The notes beneath the pieces were generated by a model. The model saw nothing but the letters and a program-made list of their open reading frames with translations. It did not search any database and had not been told where the DNA came from. From Aegilops tauschii subsp. strangulata (Eukaryota; Streptophyta; Magnoliopsida; Poales; Poaceae), in assembly GCF_002575655.3 (NCBI RefSeq), contig NC_053037.3:572796880-572860879 (forward strand): a stretch of DNA of 64,000 nucleotides. The letters run 5' to 3'. Below, one piece after another: positions 1-9,484 of the stretch (position 1 is its first letter; each line of letters opens with the position of its first letter). The translations under genes and the position numbers were made by a program.

Positions 1-1448
1 ACTGTTGTTCTATATTGACACTAGATTTTTTTTGAAAGCAATAAGAGGCAACGGATATCGTTCCGTCCCCAAAGATGGCACGTTCCCTACCGAAACCATC
101 ACGCTTGCTGTGAGAAGATCCGGTTTGTGAGAAGCTTATACCCAAACCTGCCCCAAATGGGACAAAAAATTTACCACGGCATGTTGATGCCGCTCCATGA
201 TAGCATGCAAACTTTCATGAATTTCAGACGAGTTTTGGATTTACTAGAATTTAAAAACCAGGCATCTCAACGTTTTGCCGGCAATCAACAGTGCCCTGGT
301 GTTTGAATTTCATTCCCATTTCTTGCATGGGACCTAAAAATTCACCCATGGACACACATGTGATTTTTCAACCAACTTTGGTGCACTGGAGCATGTGCTT
401 GTAGTTCAAATTTGAATTATGCACATTAAATGCCCAGAAACCCAATTAATGTATAAAAAAGGCCAAACGAACCCCGAAAAATTCCAAAATTAAACACAAC
501 ACTCCTGTTGTTCTATGTTGACACTCGAAGAATTATGAAAGCAATAAGAGGCAACGGATATTGTTTCGTCGCCAAAGGTGGCACGTTCCCTACCGAAGCC
601 ATCACGCTTGTTGTGAGAAGCTCTGGTTTGTTAGAAGCTTATACCCAAACCCGCCCCAAATGGGACAATTTTTTTACCACAGAATGTTGATGCCGCTCCA
701 TGATAGCATGCCAAGTTTCATGAATTTCAGATGAGTTTTGTATTTACTAGAATTTAAAAACCAGGTATCTCAATGTTTTGCTGGCAATCAACAATGCCCT
801 GGTGTTTGAAATTCATTCCCTTTTCTTGCATGGGACCTAAGCATGCATCCAAGGACATAGATTTGATTTTTCAACCAATTTATATGCACTGGAGCATGTG
901 CATATATTTCAAATTTGAATTATGCACATAAAATGCCTAGAAAACCCAGTTAATGTATAAAAATGTCCAAACGAACCCCGAAAAATTCCAAAACTTAACA
1001 CAACACTCCTGTTGTTCTATGTTGGCACTAGAAATTTTTTGAAAGCAATAAGAGGCAACGGATGTCGTTTCGTCCCCAAAGGTGGCACGTTCCGTACCGA
1101 AACCATCACGCTTGTTGCGAGAAGCTCTGGTTTGTGAGAAGCTTATACCCAAACCTGCCCCAAATGGGACAAATTTTTTACCACGTCATGTTGATGCCGC
1201 TCCATGATAGCATGCCAAGTTTCATGAATTTCAGACGAGTTTTGGATTTACTGGAATTTAAAAACCAGGTATCTTAACGTTTTGCCGGCAATCAACAGTG
1301 CCCTGGTGTTTAAAATTCATTCCCATTTCTTGCATGGGACCTAAGCATTCACCCAAGGACACAGATTTGATTTTTCAACCAATTTAAATGCACCGGAGCA
1401 TGTGCATGTAGTTTAATTTTGAATTGTGCACCTGAAATGGCTAGAAAA
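1..1448. repeat. Left array of ~505-bp tandem repeats
   Basis: Three consecutive units begin near 1, 504 and 1010. Each starts with a TGTTGTTCTAT block and runs through recurring landmarks: AAGAGGCAACGGATAT, GGTGGCACGTTCC, CCCCAAATGGGAC, a Bsp-like CATGCCAAGTTTCATGAATT block, GCCGGCAATCAACA and TTCAAATTTGAATTATGCAC. The units differ by scattered substitutions and the third is truncated near 1448. The window begins inside the array, so its true length is unknown. The same array recurs at 33283-36230, and this copy aligns to 34772-36220 at an almost constant offset of about 34772. I do not recognise a named satellite family. Short reading frames inside the units are not conserved as proteins and I do not call them genes. 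Confidence 0.9.
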
Positions 1449-2061
1449 CTAATTTAATGTATAAAATGTCCAAACAAACCCTGAATAATTCCAATTCTTT
1501 TATGATACACATATAGTTGCATGTTCACTGCAGATAAAAGGTCTAGCAATTCAAACACCTTCCATTGCCGCTGTGACCCCATTATGTAATTCAAATCAAG
1601 ATGAAAAATCAAGTAGATCCCACACGGCTTATTATCACCAACCGTGTGAGATGTAGTACAAAATATCCTGGAGCACCGTCGGTGTATAGTACGCGTATGG
1701 CTTACGCGAGAAGGTGCGTCGGCTACAGTCCACAGCCAGCCTGTCAAGCACACTAGCTCGCTCCCCAAATACTCCCGCCTCTGCATCCCTCGCAATCTCG
1801 AAAATATTACTGCCTCGTAATCTCGAAAATATCTATCGCCTGGAAGGTTTTAATATTTCATAGCATACGATTAGTATGTGCGGACCGTGTGCGATGTCTG
1901 TTACTCCAGCTCTGCTTCAGTCCCTTGATTCAAAATTTTAGTAGCCCCGGCATTTTACTCCCGCCTCTGCATCCCTCCCAATCTCAAAAATATCTGCTCG
2001 CCCTTGATCCAAATTTTCAATAGCCCCGCCTTGTTACTCCCGCCTAGTAAAATTTTCAGTT
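1449..2061 (+). other. Upstream region of AP2/ERF copy 1
   Basis: No gene is visible here. The stretch aligns closely to 36221-36840 in the right copy. A motif CTCCCGCCTCTGCATCCCTC followed by CAATCTC-AAAATAT occurs twice (about 1768 and 1966), and a related CTCCCGCCTAGTAAAATTTTC occurs near 2037. It probably contains the old promoter and 5' leader of the AP2/ERF gene, because the same DNA leads directly to an ATG in the right copy. I could not place a TATA box with confidence. Confidence 0.45.
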
Positions 2062-2831
2062 GCCGCAGTGTCCCCGTCGTACTTCGCGGGCTCGATCCTC
2101 CGTCGCCGGTCCCCCGATCTGCCTGCCGCCGCGCCCCTATGCCGGTTCGAGGACTTCCCCGTCCTCCCTCGGACCCGGCAGCTGATGAGGTCCTACCTCG
2201 GGGTCCGGCAGCGGTGGTGGGGGACGTGGGTCGCCGAGATTATAGATCAGGAGACCCACAGTTGCCGGTGGCTCGGTAGCTTCCACACGGCCGAGCTCGC
2301 GGCCATGGAGTACGACCGCTGGCAGGTCTGCTACCACGGCGCGGCGGCTAGGCTCAATTTCCCCTTCGACACACGTCCTGTCGACCTCGTTCCACCAGAG
2401 CCAGGGGTGATGAGCTCGGCTATGGCGCGAGAGGACCGCGAGGCATGGGAGCGCCTCGAGGCCGAGGCCGCCGACGAGGCCTACATACAAGAGCTCCGTC
2501 GGCAGCATCCGGAGCTCGTGGAGGCGGAGCGGGTGATCTTTGCGGGCGCGGACGGCGGCGAGGTTATCGCGCTCTCCTCCCATGACGAGGTCGAAGGCGG
2601 CGAGGACGGCGACGAGGTTATCGCGCTCTCCTCCGATGACGAGGTCGAAGGTGGCGGCGACGGCGGCGCGGAGGGTGTCGTGGTTGGCCCCGAGGACGAG
2701 GAGATCGACGTTGACGAGTGGAGGAGTGCCTTCCCCAACGACCCGATGACGGCACCGGCTCGGACCCGGCTCGCGACACACTGTACATGACGAGGATGGA
2801 TTGGCTCGACCTCTACTTCGACCGAAACTAA
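2062..2831 (+). pseudogene. AP2/ERF-domain transcription factor, copy 1 (5'-deleted, frameshifted)
   Basis: The frame from 2068 encodes an AP2/ERF DNA-binding domain. Landmarks are YLGVRQRWWGTWVAEI, RWLGSF, TAELAAMEYDRW and GAAARLNFPF, which match the family pattern of a three-stranded sheet followed by a helix. Downstream is an acidic tail with a doubled EVIALSS-type block. Compared with the copy at 37012, about 230 bp are missing at 2068, including the start codon and the first ~20 codons; the joint shows only 2-3 bp of shared sequence. A single-base deletion near 2742 shifts the frame before the conserved C-terminus, whose original stop lies at 2829-2831. The family acts in the nucleus on GCC-box or DRE promoters, but no such role can be claimed here. 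The domain assignment is firm; the gene is almost certainly dead. Confidence 0.85.
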
Positions 2832-2995
2832 TTTAGCTTAGTTTAAATTTATGTCTTATGTTCGGGTATGCAAAACTATCTATGTTTATGTTTGAATGCA
2901 TGCTACTTTCGGTTGTACCTGCTTTGAACTTGATTACATTGAAGCTTACAACGTTAAGTTTAGTGGATCAAGTAGAAAAGGACAAAAATTGTTGG
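2832..2995. other. 3' flank of AP2/ERF copy 1
   Basis: AT-rich sequence after the old stop codon, aligned to 37817-37975 of the right copy with few differences. It probably includes the former 3' UTR. No clear polyadenylation signal or other feature was recognised. Confidence 0.4.
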
Positions 2996-3339
2996 ACTAT
3001 TCGTCACCCTGGGTGAGGAATAGTTATTCTTCACCCACCTATATTTTAACATCTATGCACCGTAATTTTACGTTTCGTAAATTTTGTCTTATTTTAAACA
3101 TAAAAAGAGAACGTAAGAAAAACCAATAATCGTCGTAAAAAATATTTTATGTTACATAAAATTACAAATGTACATAAAATACAATTTTTGACCTATATAT
3201 TTTTTGTTATGCCAAATTTTATGCAGTAAATCAATATGAATGTAACCATTTGTATTTCAAATATAATTTATTTATGAAATGATCGTAAGGTTACCTCGGA
3301 TGAAGAATAACGTATTCTGCACCCTGGGTGATGAATAGT
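2996..3339. mobile_element. MITE A, copy 1 (about 344 bp)
   Basis: The ends are inverted repeats of about 45 bp. The left end begins ACTATTCGTCACCCTGGGTG and continues to TTATTCTTCACCCA; the reverse complement of the right end begins ACTATTCATCACCCAGGGTG and continues to TTATTCTTCATCCG. The interior is AT-rich and has no coding capacity. No clear target-site duplication is visible. The second copy is at 37976-38338. The superfamily is not assigned. Confidence 0.75.
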
Positions 3340-3341
3340 AA

Positions 3342-3428
<87 letters not shown>
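3340..3428. repeat. (TA)n microsatellite
   Basis: A nearly pure TA dinucleotide tract of about 85 bp lies between MITE A and MITE B. The corresponding spot in the right copy (38339-38367) has a much shorter, interrupted tract. Confidence 0.95.
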
Positions 3429-3429
<1 letters not shown>

Positions 3430-3673
3430 CGCTATTCTAAGCGTGAGTGTAGAATAGCTTATCCTACACTCCCTAGTAACGCTATGTACAAATTCTAGTA
3501 AAACGGTGTATAAACTGTAGTAATTAAAAAAAATATTTTTTTATCATCCATGTTTGTAATTTACTACATTATTATGAAAATTACTAGATTTTACATAGTG
3601 TGTTACCATATTTTGTATGTACCGTTACTGGGATGTAGAATAAGTTATTCTACACTCAGGCTTAGTGTAGCAT
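3429..3673. mobile_element. MITE B, copy 1 (about 245 bp, complete)
   Basis: The termini are inverted repeats of about 52 bp. The left end reads ACGCTATTCTAAGCGTGAGT and continues to CTAGTAACG; the reverse complement of the right end reads ATGCTACACTAAGCCTGAGT and continues to CCAGTAACGG. Short palindromes (TAGAATAAGTTATTCTA) sit inside the ends. It has no coding capacity. It resembles MITE A in length, base composition and the TATTC/GAATA-rich ends, so the two may be one superfamily. Units 2 and 3 carry copies that lack the first ~10 bp, because the tandem-duplication breakpoint falls there. Confidence 0.75.
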
Positions 3674-3774
3674 TAGTAAAATATATAGGCTATTCTGTTT
3701 CGCGTAATAAAATATTATTCTGTTACCCTACTTGAACTGATGGTTTCAAGCGGTTGTACTGATGATTTTCATCT

Positions 3775-4395
3775 CGTCGAACTGATCGTCTTTTCGTCAG
3801 AATGGGGCGTGTAATATATCGTTGAAAAACTCTTAACATCTAAATTACAGTCATATAGGAATTTTTTTGCAAAATCATCACGGTTTAAGAGCATTTTTCA
3901 AAAAACCGTTTTTTCAAAACCGAAAACGCGAATCGTATTTCGGACTCAGTTTCCAAACAGTTTGTCAGAATTGAGCAACTAAGATGGCATTGGAAAGCTG
4001 GTAAAAATCCGCATCTTCCATGTATCTAATTTTTTTTCAAATTATATACAATTTAAAAGTAATTTGAAAAACGGTGAAATTATGGGCGAAACGTATTTTC
4101 TTGTTTTTTTCAAAGGTCTGTTGGATTGATGCAAATGATACGGCATTGGAAAGCTATGGAAAATGCGCAACTTTTTCGTATATAAATGTTTTTCTAATTC
4201 CTTACGGTTTAAAAACGAATTCGAATACGGTCAAATTTGATTTTGAACGCGATTCTTTTAAAAAGTTGTCGAAATGGGGCAAATAATATACCGTTGGATA
4301 GCTATCGAAAACGCAAAACTTAGTCATGTTGAATGTTTTCTCAAATTCACAATCATTGATGAGTAATTTCAAATACGGTGAGACACGTCGTGCTG
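3775..4395. repeat. Degenerate ~135-bp tandem repeats inside the unit
   Basis: Four to five divergent copies share the same order of blocks: a GGGGC-TAATATA start, CGTTGGAAAGCTAT-type block, GAAAACGC-AACTT, a TTTCAAATT block and AATTTGAAAAACGGTGA. Copies are visible near 3785, 3970, 4115 and 4270. The same block occurs in units 2, 3 and 4 at the matching positions. The meaning is unknown; such arrays are common in the subterminal parts of plant DNA transposons. Confidence 0.6.
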
Positions 4396-5864
4396 TTTTC
4401 CTGTCCAAAAAAACAGAGTACTTGTACTGCTATGTGTGTGTTTGTACTGATGTATTTTTCATAGAGTAATTTAGAAAGGTTCCAAAAAAGAGTACTTGCA
4501 CTGATGTCCGTATGGTTTTGTACTGAGCGTGTTTTCACGAGAATTCCTTATTTTTTTCTTTCAAAAGAGTAGCAACATACCCCTTTTTTTTGACAAATAT
4601 CTCCTCCTTTATTCATTGATCAAAATGGTGGTATCAACATCCCCGAACTTGCGTGGTTTATATCGTTGAACTGAATGAATTTTCTTAAAACAAAGAAAAT
4701 GTTTTGTGTGTCTCGTTTTTTTCAACTTCAACGATGGTCTGGACTTGTCTCATTTTACATCTTGAACTTTTACCATTTTGAATTTCTGTGGGGCAAATAA
4801 TATACATGCCCTCTAGAGTTTGTACTGATGTGAATCCTTTCAAACTTGCGTGGCTTACATCATTGAATGGGCTGTATTCTTTTCACCACCATTGTTTTAT
4901 CTATTTCTTTTCGAACTTGCGTGGCTTAAATCATTGAACAGGCTGTACGTGGATATGTACTAATGAAGCGACAAAAGAAACACAATACACATGAACTGAT
5001 AACAAACTTGCACAGGACCTAACAAGAAGAACACACATGAACTAACAACGATAACAAATTTGCAGGCGACCTGGCAACAAGAACACAAATGAACTTAAAA
5101 CAAAAATATAAATGGTCACCAGCTCGGCGGCGTACTGCATCACGCAGGAGCGGCAACCAATATAAATGGTGACCAGCTCGGCGGTGGTCATGGAAGCACC
5201 GTGGGGGTTGAGCCACAACTGTGGTTGATGGCAAGTCGGCACGACACGACGAGCAGCTTGAGGACGAGTGGGCGGTGCACGACATGTCACTTTAGATACG
5301 CCTATTGGAATGATTTCCTTCTTCCATCTGGACGGATCAATTGCAGAACTTGCTATTAGAAACAGTAAAGATACAAAATAGTCGTGTGCTCAAACTTGAA
5401 GTAAGATATGATTTCATGTCCTTATCCATTATTAAAATCATACTATGTACATTTTTAGAATACTTGCTCTCAGTACTAGTCATTCTACTTAGTTATCCAA
5501 AACGGTTGTGAATGCTACATCCATTTTTCTCAAGAAAATGTAACATATAAGTTTTATACAGACAAAAATATGCACCCTCAAGAAAATGTAACTATAAGTT
5601 CTATACAGACAGAAATATGCACCAAAAGATATACCCAAAATTCTAGTTTTACAGCATCGGAAGAAACAAATAATTTGATGCCAACCTAAGTGAGCACTGA
5701 AAGATGCAAAGAAGAGCCTTTTTTGAGAATTTGACTTCAGTACATGTTTTGCTTTAAAAATTGATAAACCAAGAGACAGTACAGGTGCTCATTTCTCATG
5801 CTTAACCACAAGCACACGTTTGTTCTATAGGAAGCTAGAAACATAAAAGGGAAATTGGACTTAC

Positions 5865-5992
5865 GACGAGGAAGTAGATGTACTAAAAAGCATATGAAAG
5901 ATGAACTGAAAAAGTTGAAGCTCCAGATCCTCATGACGAACTGGAGTTGTGAATGGTGGTGAAGCTTCACATCCTTCATCGTCAACGAGCTC
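5865..5992 (-). other. Candidate 128-bp exon, reverse strand (unit 1; conserved in all units)
   Basis: Read on the reverse strand, this stretch is bounded by an AG acceptor (CATGGCAG before GAGCTC) and a GTAAGT donor after CGTC. Between them is an open, acidic and serine-rich frame beginning ELVDDEGCEASPPF. The stretch and both splice signals are kept in the other units (11718-11845, 17569-17696, 40901-41028) with only a base change or two. No complete gene model can be built around it, and I do not recognise the protein with confidence. It may be a remnant exon of the element that makes up the unit. Confidence 0.3.
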
Positions 5993-8421
5993 CTGCCATG
6001 AGCCAAAATCACAAACATCAAACAATTTATAAAGGAAACAGTTCTTGAAATTGGGTTGAGCTTAAATTGTTCAGATTTTTGAACTCCTGCAGCAGCTATA
6101 CTTGAACTTGCGCGACACATTTTTGAAAGTATCTGATGTTCAGAATACGCTATATGAAAAGAGGAAGGGGTAACACACTAAGAGACATAGGCAAAAGAGA
6201 GAAAATCATGATCTATTAGCTAGGTGGTTGAACTGGCGACACCGCTGCACCATGTCGCCCAGCTCCTTCTCGATGGCCTACTTCTTGTGATTGCCGACGA
6301 GCACCCTGGGCTTCACCATGAACCTGGTTAAAAGATATATGGGACTAGACCCTGTAGATTTAAATGAACTCTCACTAGAAGTAATTTGTGTACTTCCCAT
6401 GTAGTACTACATGGACTTGCTGTAAAATACATGGACAATGTAATAATTTTGAAGTTAATTATATGATCATCTCAAGGAGCTCAAGTTGGACTGAAACTCA
6501 CTCGATAACTGAAACAACTAGGGTGAGGGGTGGGATCCAGGGTGCTGCTGGCAATGAACGGCCAGGGGTGGTGGCGTTGTACAGCCTGGAGTGGTGGCTG
6601 TGAACGGCCAGGGTGCTCCGGCAACAGAGCCCCACCGGGATATGGCGATGCAATTAAACTGTTGTGTGATCAAAATTACAGCTGCAAGCTAGCAAGATAC
6701 TGTAGTTTTTTGTTTTGCACTATGGTCATGGAGTCAAATCAGATCAAACATGCCAGGCATATAAAATTTGTTGTTTGATGTTACCATGAGCAGTGGTTAC
6801 ATAATAAATTCAAAGAAAAACAAAACATGGCAGCAACATCGTAGATAGTAGTAACGGCAATTCACTTGGAAGCATCTGCTACCAAAAATGTACTAGCAAC
6901 GAGAAATTCATTTGGAAGCAACCACTATATATACGTGATTCCAAAAATGTTCCCCAACCTGTACTGAGCAGTTTCAGAGCCTGTACTGACAATGAACTGA
7001 TCTGTTATGTTTTAACACATAGATTGTACTGTTCATTACGGACTGTTGATATAAATACATAATGAACTTCTACACTAAAAGAAAATTCACTAATAAATAA
7101 CACTTCTCTTGAGCAAGCAAATAAGTGTTGCATGAAATACATCAAATACTGAGAGCAATCTAACAAGTGTCACATGAAAATGGAGGAAAGTGCAAGAACT
7201 ATTAAAGCAAGGAATACGTTTGAAGTAATCAGGAAGACGGCATCAAGAATTGAATTGAAATAATTTTTAGTTTTTGAACTGAACAAAAGAAACTGGATGC
7301 GTGATGACTCTGACTCTCATCCATGATCACATGATAATGTCTTTGAACTGAACTAAGCATCCCCCCGTTGTAGCAAAATTGTATGGTCAAAATTCATCTA
7401 GAATATAGGAACAACAACATCAAATTTTATCAAAATAGTTTGGTTCTCGTAGGCATTTCGACTAGCAACTATAGAGCATCAAATTTAGCACATAAGTAGC
7501 ATGAGATTTGCATGAGCATCAGCAAAAAGAAATAGCAACTCCCTTTGTGGCGGAGGTGAACGGCTTTGTGCTGGTAAGGGTGATCTGCTTGAGCGTTGCA
7601 TTGTCAAACGGCCTTGTGTGAAGGCAGTGAATGGCCTGGGCAGTGCACACAGAGAGTGCCAGGCACGGGACCACAGCGGCTGCCGGCGACAATGGGTTGC
7701 ACGAGCAGGGCAGTGCCCAGATCGAACTTACGTGGAGATGGCCACCAGCGGGAAGCAGGGCTTGCGCGACGGCGGGATGCAAGTCCCTTTTTCCCCCATG
7801 CTTGCTCCACCACCTGATGGGGCGCGTCGGTGTCTTCAAAGTGGATGACGTCGGAGGAAGGGCAGGAGCCACAGGGGAAGACCTATAGAAAAATCAAAAG
7901 AGAAAATTTAAGGAGAAGAACATTACCAGTTTGCAACCATTGAAGAATTAAGTTCCTATGGCTAGTAGTTATGCATGTTTTAAGTGAGGAGGCGCTCGTC
8001 CGGTGGCGTTATCAAGGAGAGATTGGGGTGGCACTGTGAGGCCATGATGCGGGCGTCGCTGAACTGATGTGAATTTTCTAAGAACTGATATTCTAACACA
8101 CAGAGAACTGTTTCCATGTTTTTCTAAGAACAAAGGATAGTATAAATAGTGATTTTCCAGGGTCTCATTGCAGCCCTGCTTCGCATTTAATTGAGGATTC
8201 ATGTGACACTTGCTTCCCATTTTCATCAGTACTACTATGACTCAACAGTAAGTTCAAAATTGTAGACGGTATCCTTGTCAGTACGACGCAACAGTACTAG
8301 TGCTCTTTTTTCCAAAAAATTGTGTGTTATAATAGAAGCATTTTTCCTATATGGATGTTACTCTTAACATTAAGAATAGTACTGACCAGTACTAGTATTT
8401 GTGTAAATTGTAATGATCAGT

Positions 8422-9164
8422 CACTACCGGAAAACGGGCCTACCCCGACGGCCAAACCTATGCCTACGGCTGCCGTCGGCCTAGTTAGCGCTATGCCGAC
8501 AGCCCAGTCCTGGCCGTTGGCTTAGCCTGGCCGTCGGGTTACACCGATCTACGCCGACGGCAGCCGTCGGCACACAACGACCGTCGACCTAGATGCAGAG
8601 ATGCCGACAGCAACCAACGGCACAAATCCACCGTCGGTATACCTGTGGGCCCGGCAACCCCGCCCGTGACAAGCGGCTAACGCCGTCAAACCTATGCCGA
8701 CGGTCGGGACGGGCGGCCGTCGGCATATCTCCGCATGCCACGTCACCGATCCGCGGCGTAGGTATGCCGACGGCAGCCGTCGGCATAGGTGCCTGCCACG
8801 TCACCGATCTACGGCACGGCGCCCAGCAAAACCCTGCCGTCTCTATGCCGACGGCAATGCCGTCGGCATAGATATTTTTTTACATGTGTTTTTCTGTTTA
8901 TGTTTTTATGCTTTTTTCCATATGTTTTTATGCTTTTTTAATATGTTTTTATGCTTTTTTATGTATTATATGAATATATATGTTGTTTGTAATTTTTTCC
9001 ATAGATTATGAATATATATATATATAGTTTGTATTTTTTTCGAGCACATTAATAATGTGCTGTCATGTTCTTTTGAATATAGGAACTTATATTTTATTAA
9101 AATCAAAAACAACTATGCGACATAAGTTTAGTGGCGGTTGCAAACGCCCGGCACCCGTCTCCGG
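8422..9164 (+). mobile_element. CACTA left-end fragment in unit 1 (743 bp)
   Basis: Starts with the terminus CACTACCGGAAAACGGGCC immediately after AGT, the same target site as the complete element at 43575. Subterminal repeats of the type ATGCCGACGGC and its complement GCCGTCGGCAT follow. The element stops after ACCCGTCTCCGG at 9164 and joins directly to a MITE B lacking its first bases. It is a truncated copy made by the local tandem duplication, not an independent insertion. Confidence 0.9.
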
Positions 9165-9405
9165 TATATAAGCGTGAGTGTAGAATAGCTTATCCTACAC
9201 TCCCTAGTAACGCTATGTACAAATTCTAGTAAAACGGTGTATATAATGTAGTAATTAAAAAAATATTTTTTTATCATCCATGTTTGTAATTTACTACATT
9301 TTTATGAAAATTACTATATTTTACATAGTGTGTTACCATATTTTGTATGTACCGTTACTGGGATGTAGAATAAGTTATTCTACACTCAGCCTTAGTGTAG
9401 CATTA

Positions 9406-9484
<79 letters not shown>

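Larger units (their letters stand above)
3674..8421. repeat. Unit 1 of the ~5.85-kb tandem repeat (body)
   Basis: First of four related units; with MITE B and the CACTA piece it spans 3429-9164. The body is mostly non-coding and AT-rich, with no clear long protein. A degenerate ~135-bp repeat occupies 3775-4395. Variants of TGAACTGATG and GTACTGATG are scattered along its whole length, which suggests one old non-autonomous element of unknown type. Unit 1 alone carries a 24-bp templated filler at 5161-5184, replacing about 70 bp present in the other units. From about 6350 onward it is practically identical to unit 2; before that it is more diverged. Confidence 0.85.

Noticed and set aside
1..1448. 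Idea that the 505-bp units encode a conserved ~70-residue peptide
   Set aside because: The small frames differ in strand, phase and length between units and are broken in several.
2137..2781. A 214-codon frame antisense to AP2/ERF copy 1
   Set aside because: It is the GC-rich shadow of the AP2/ERF frame, whose domain motifs are clear on the plus strand.
5737..6120. A 127-codon reverse-strand frame repeated in four units
   Set aside because: The frame reads through the donor and acceptor signals noted for the candidate exon and has no recognisable motif. Recurrence reflects DNA duplication.
7519..7888. Cluster of five overlapping small frames on both strands, repeated in each unit
   Set aside because: No frame is favoured, and the conservation is at DNA level because the units are recent duplicates.
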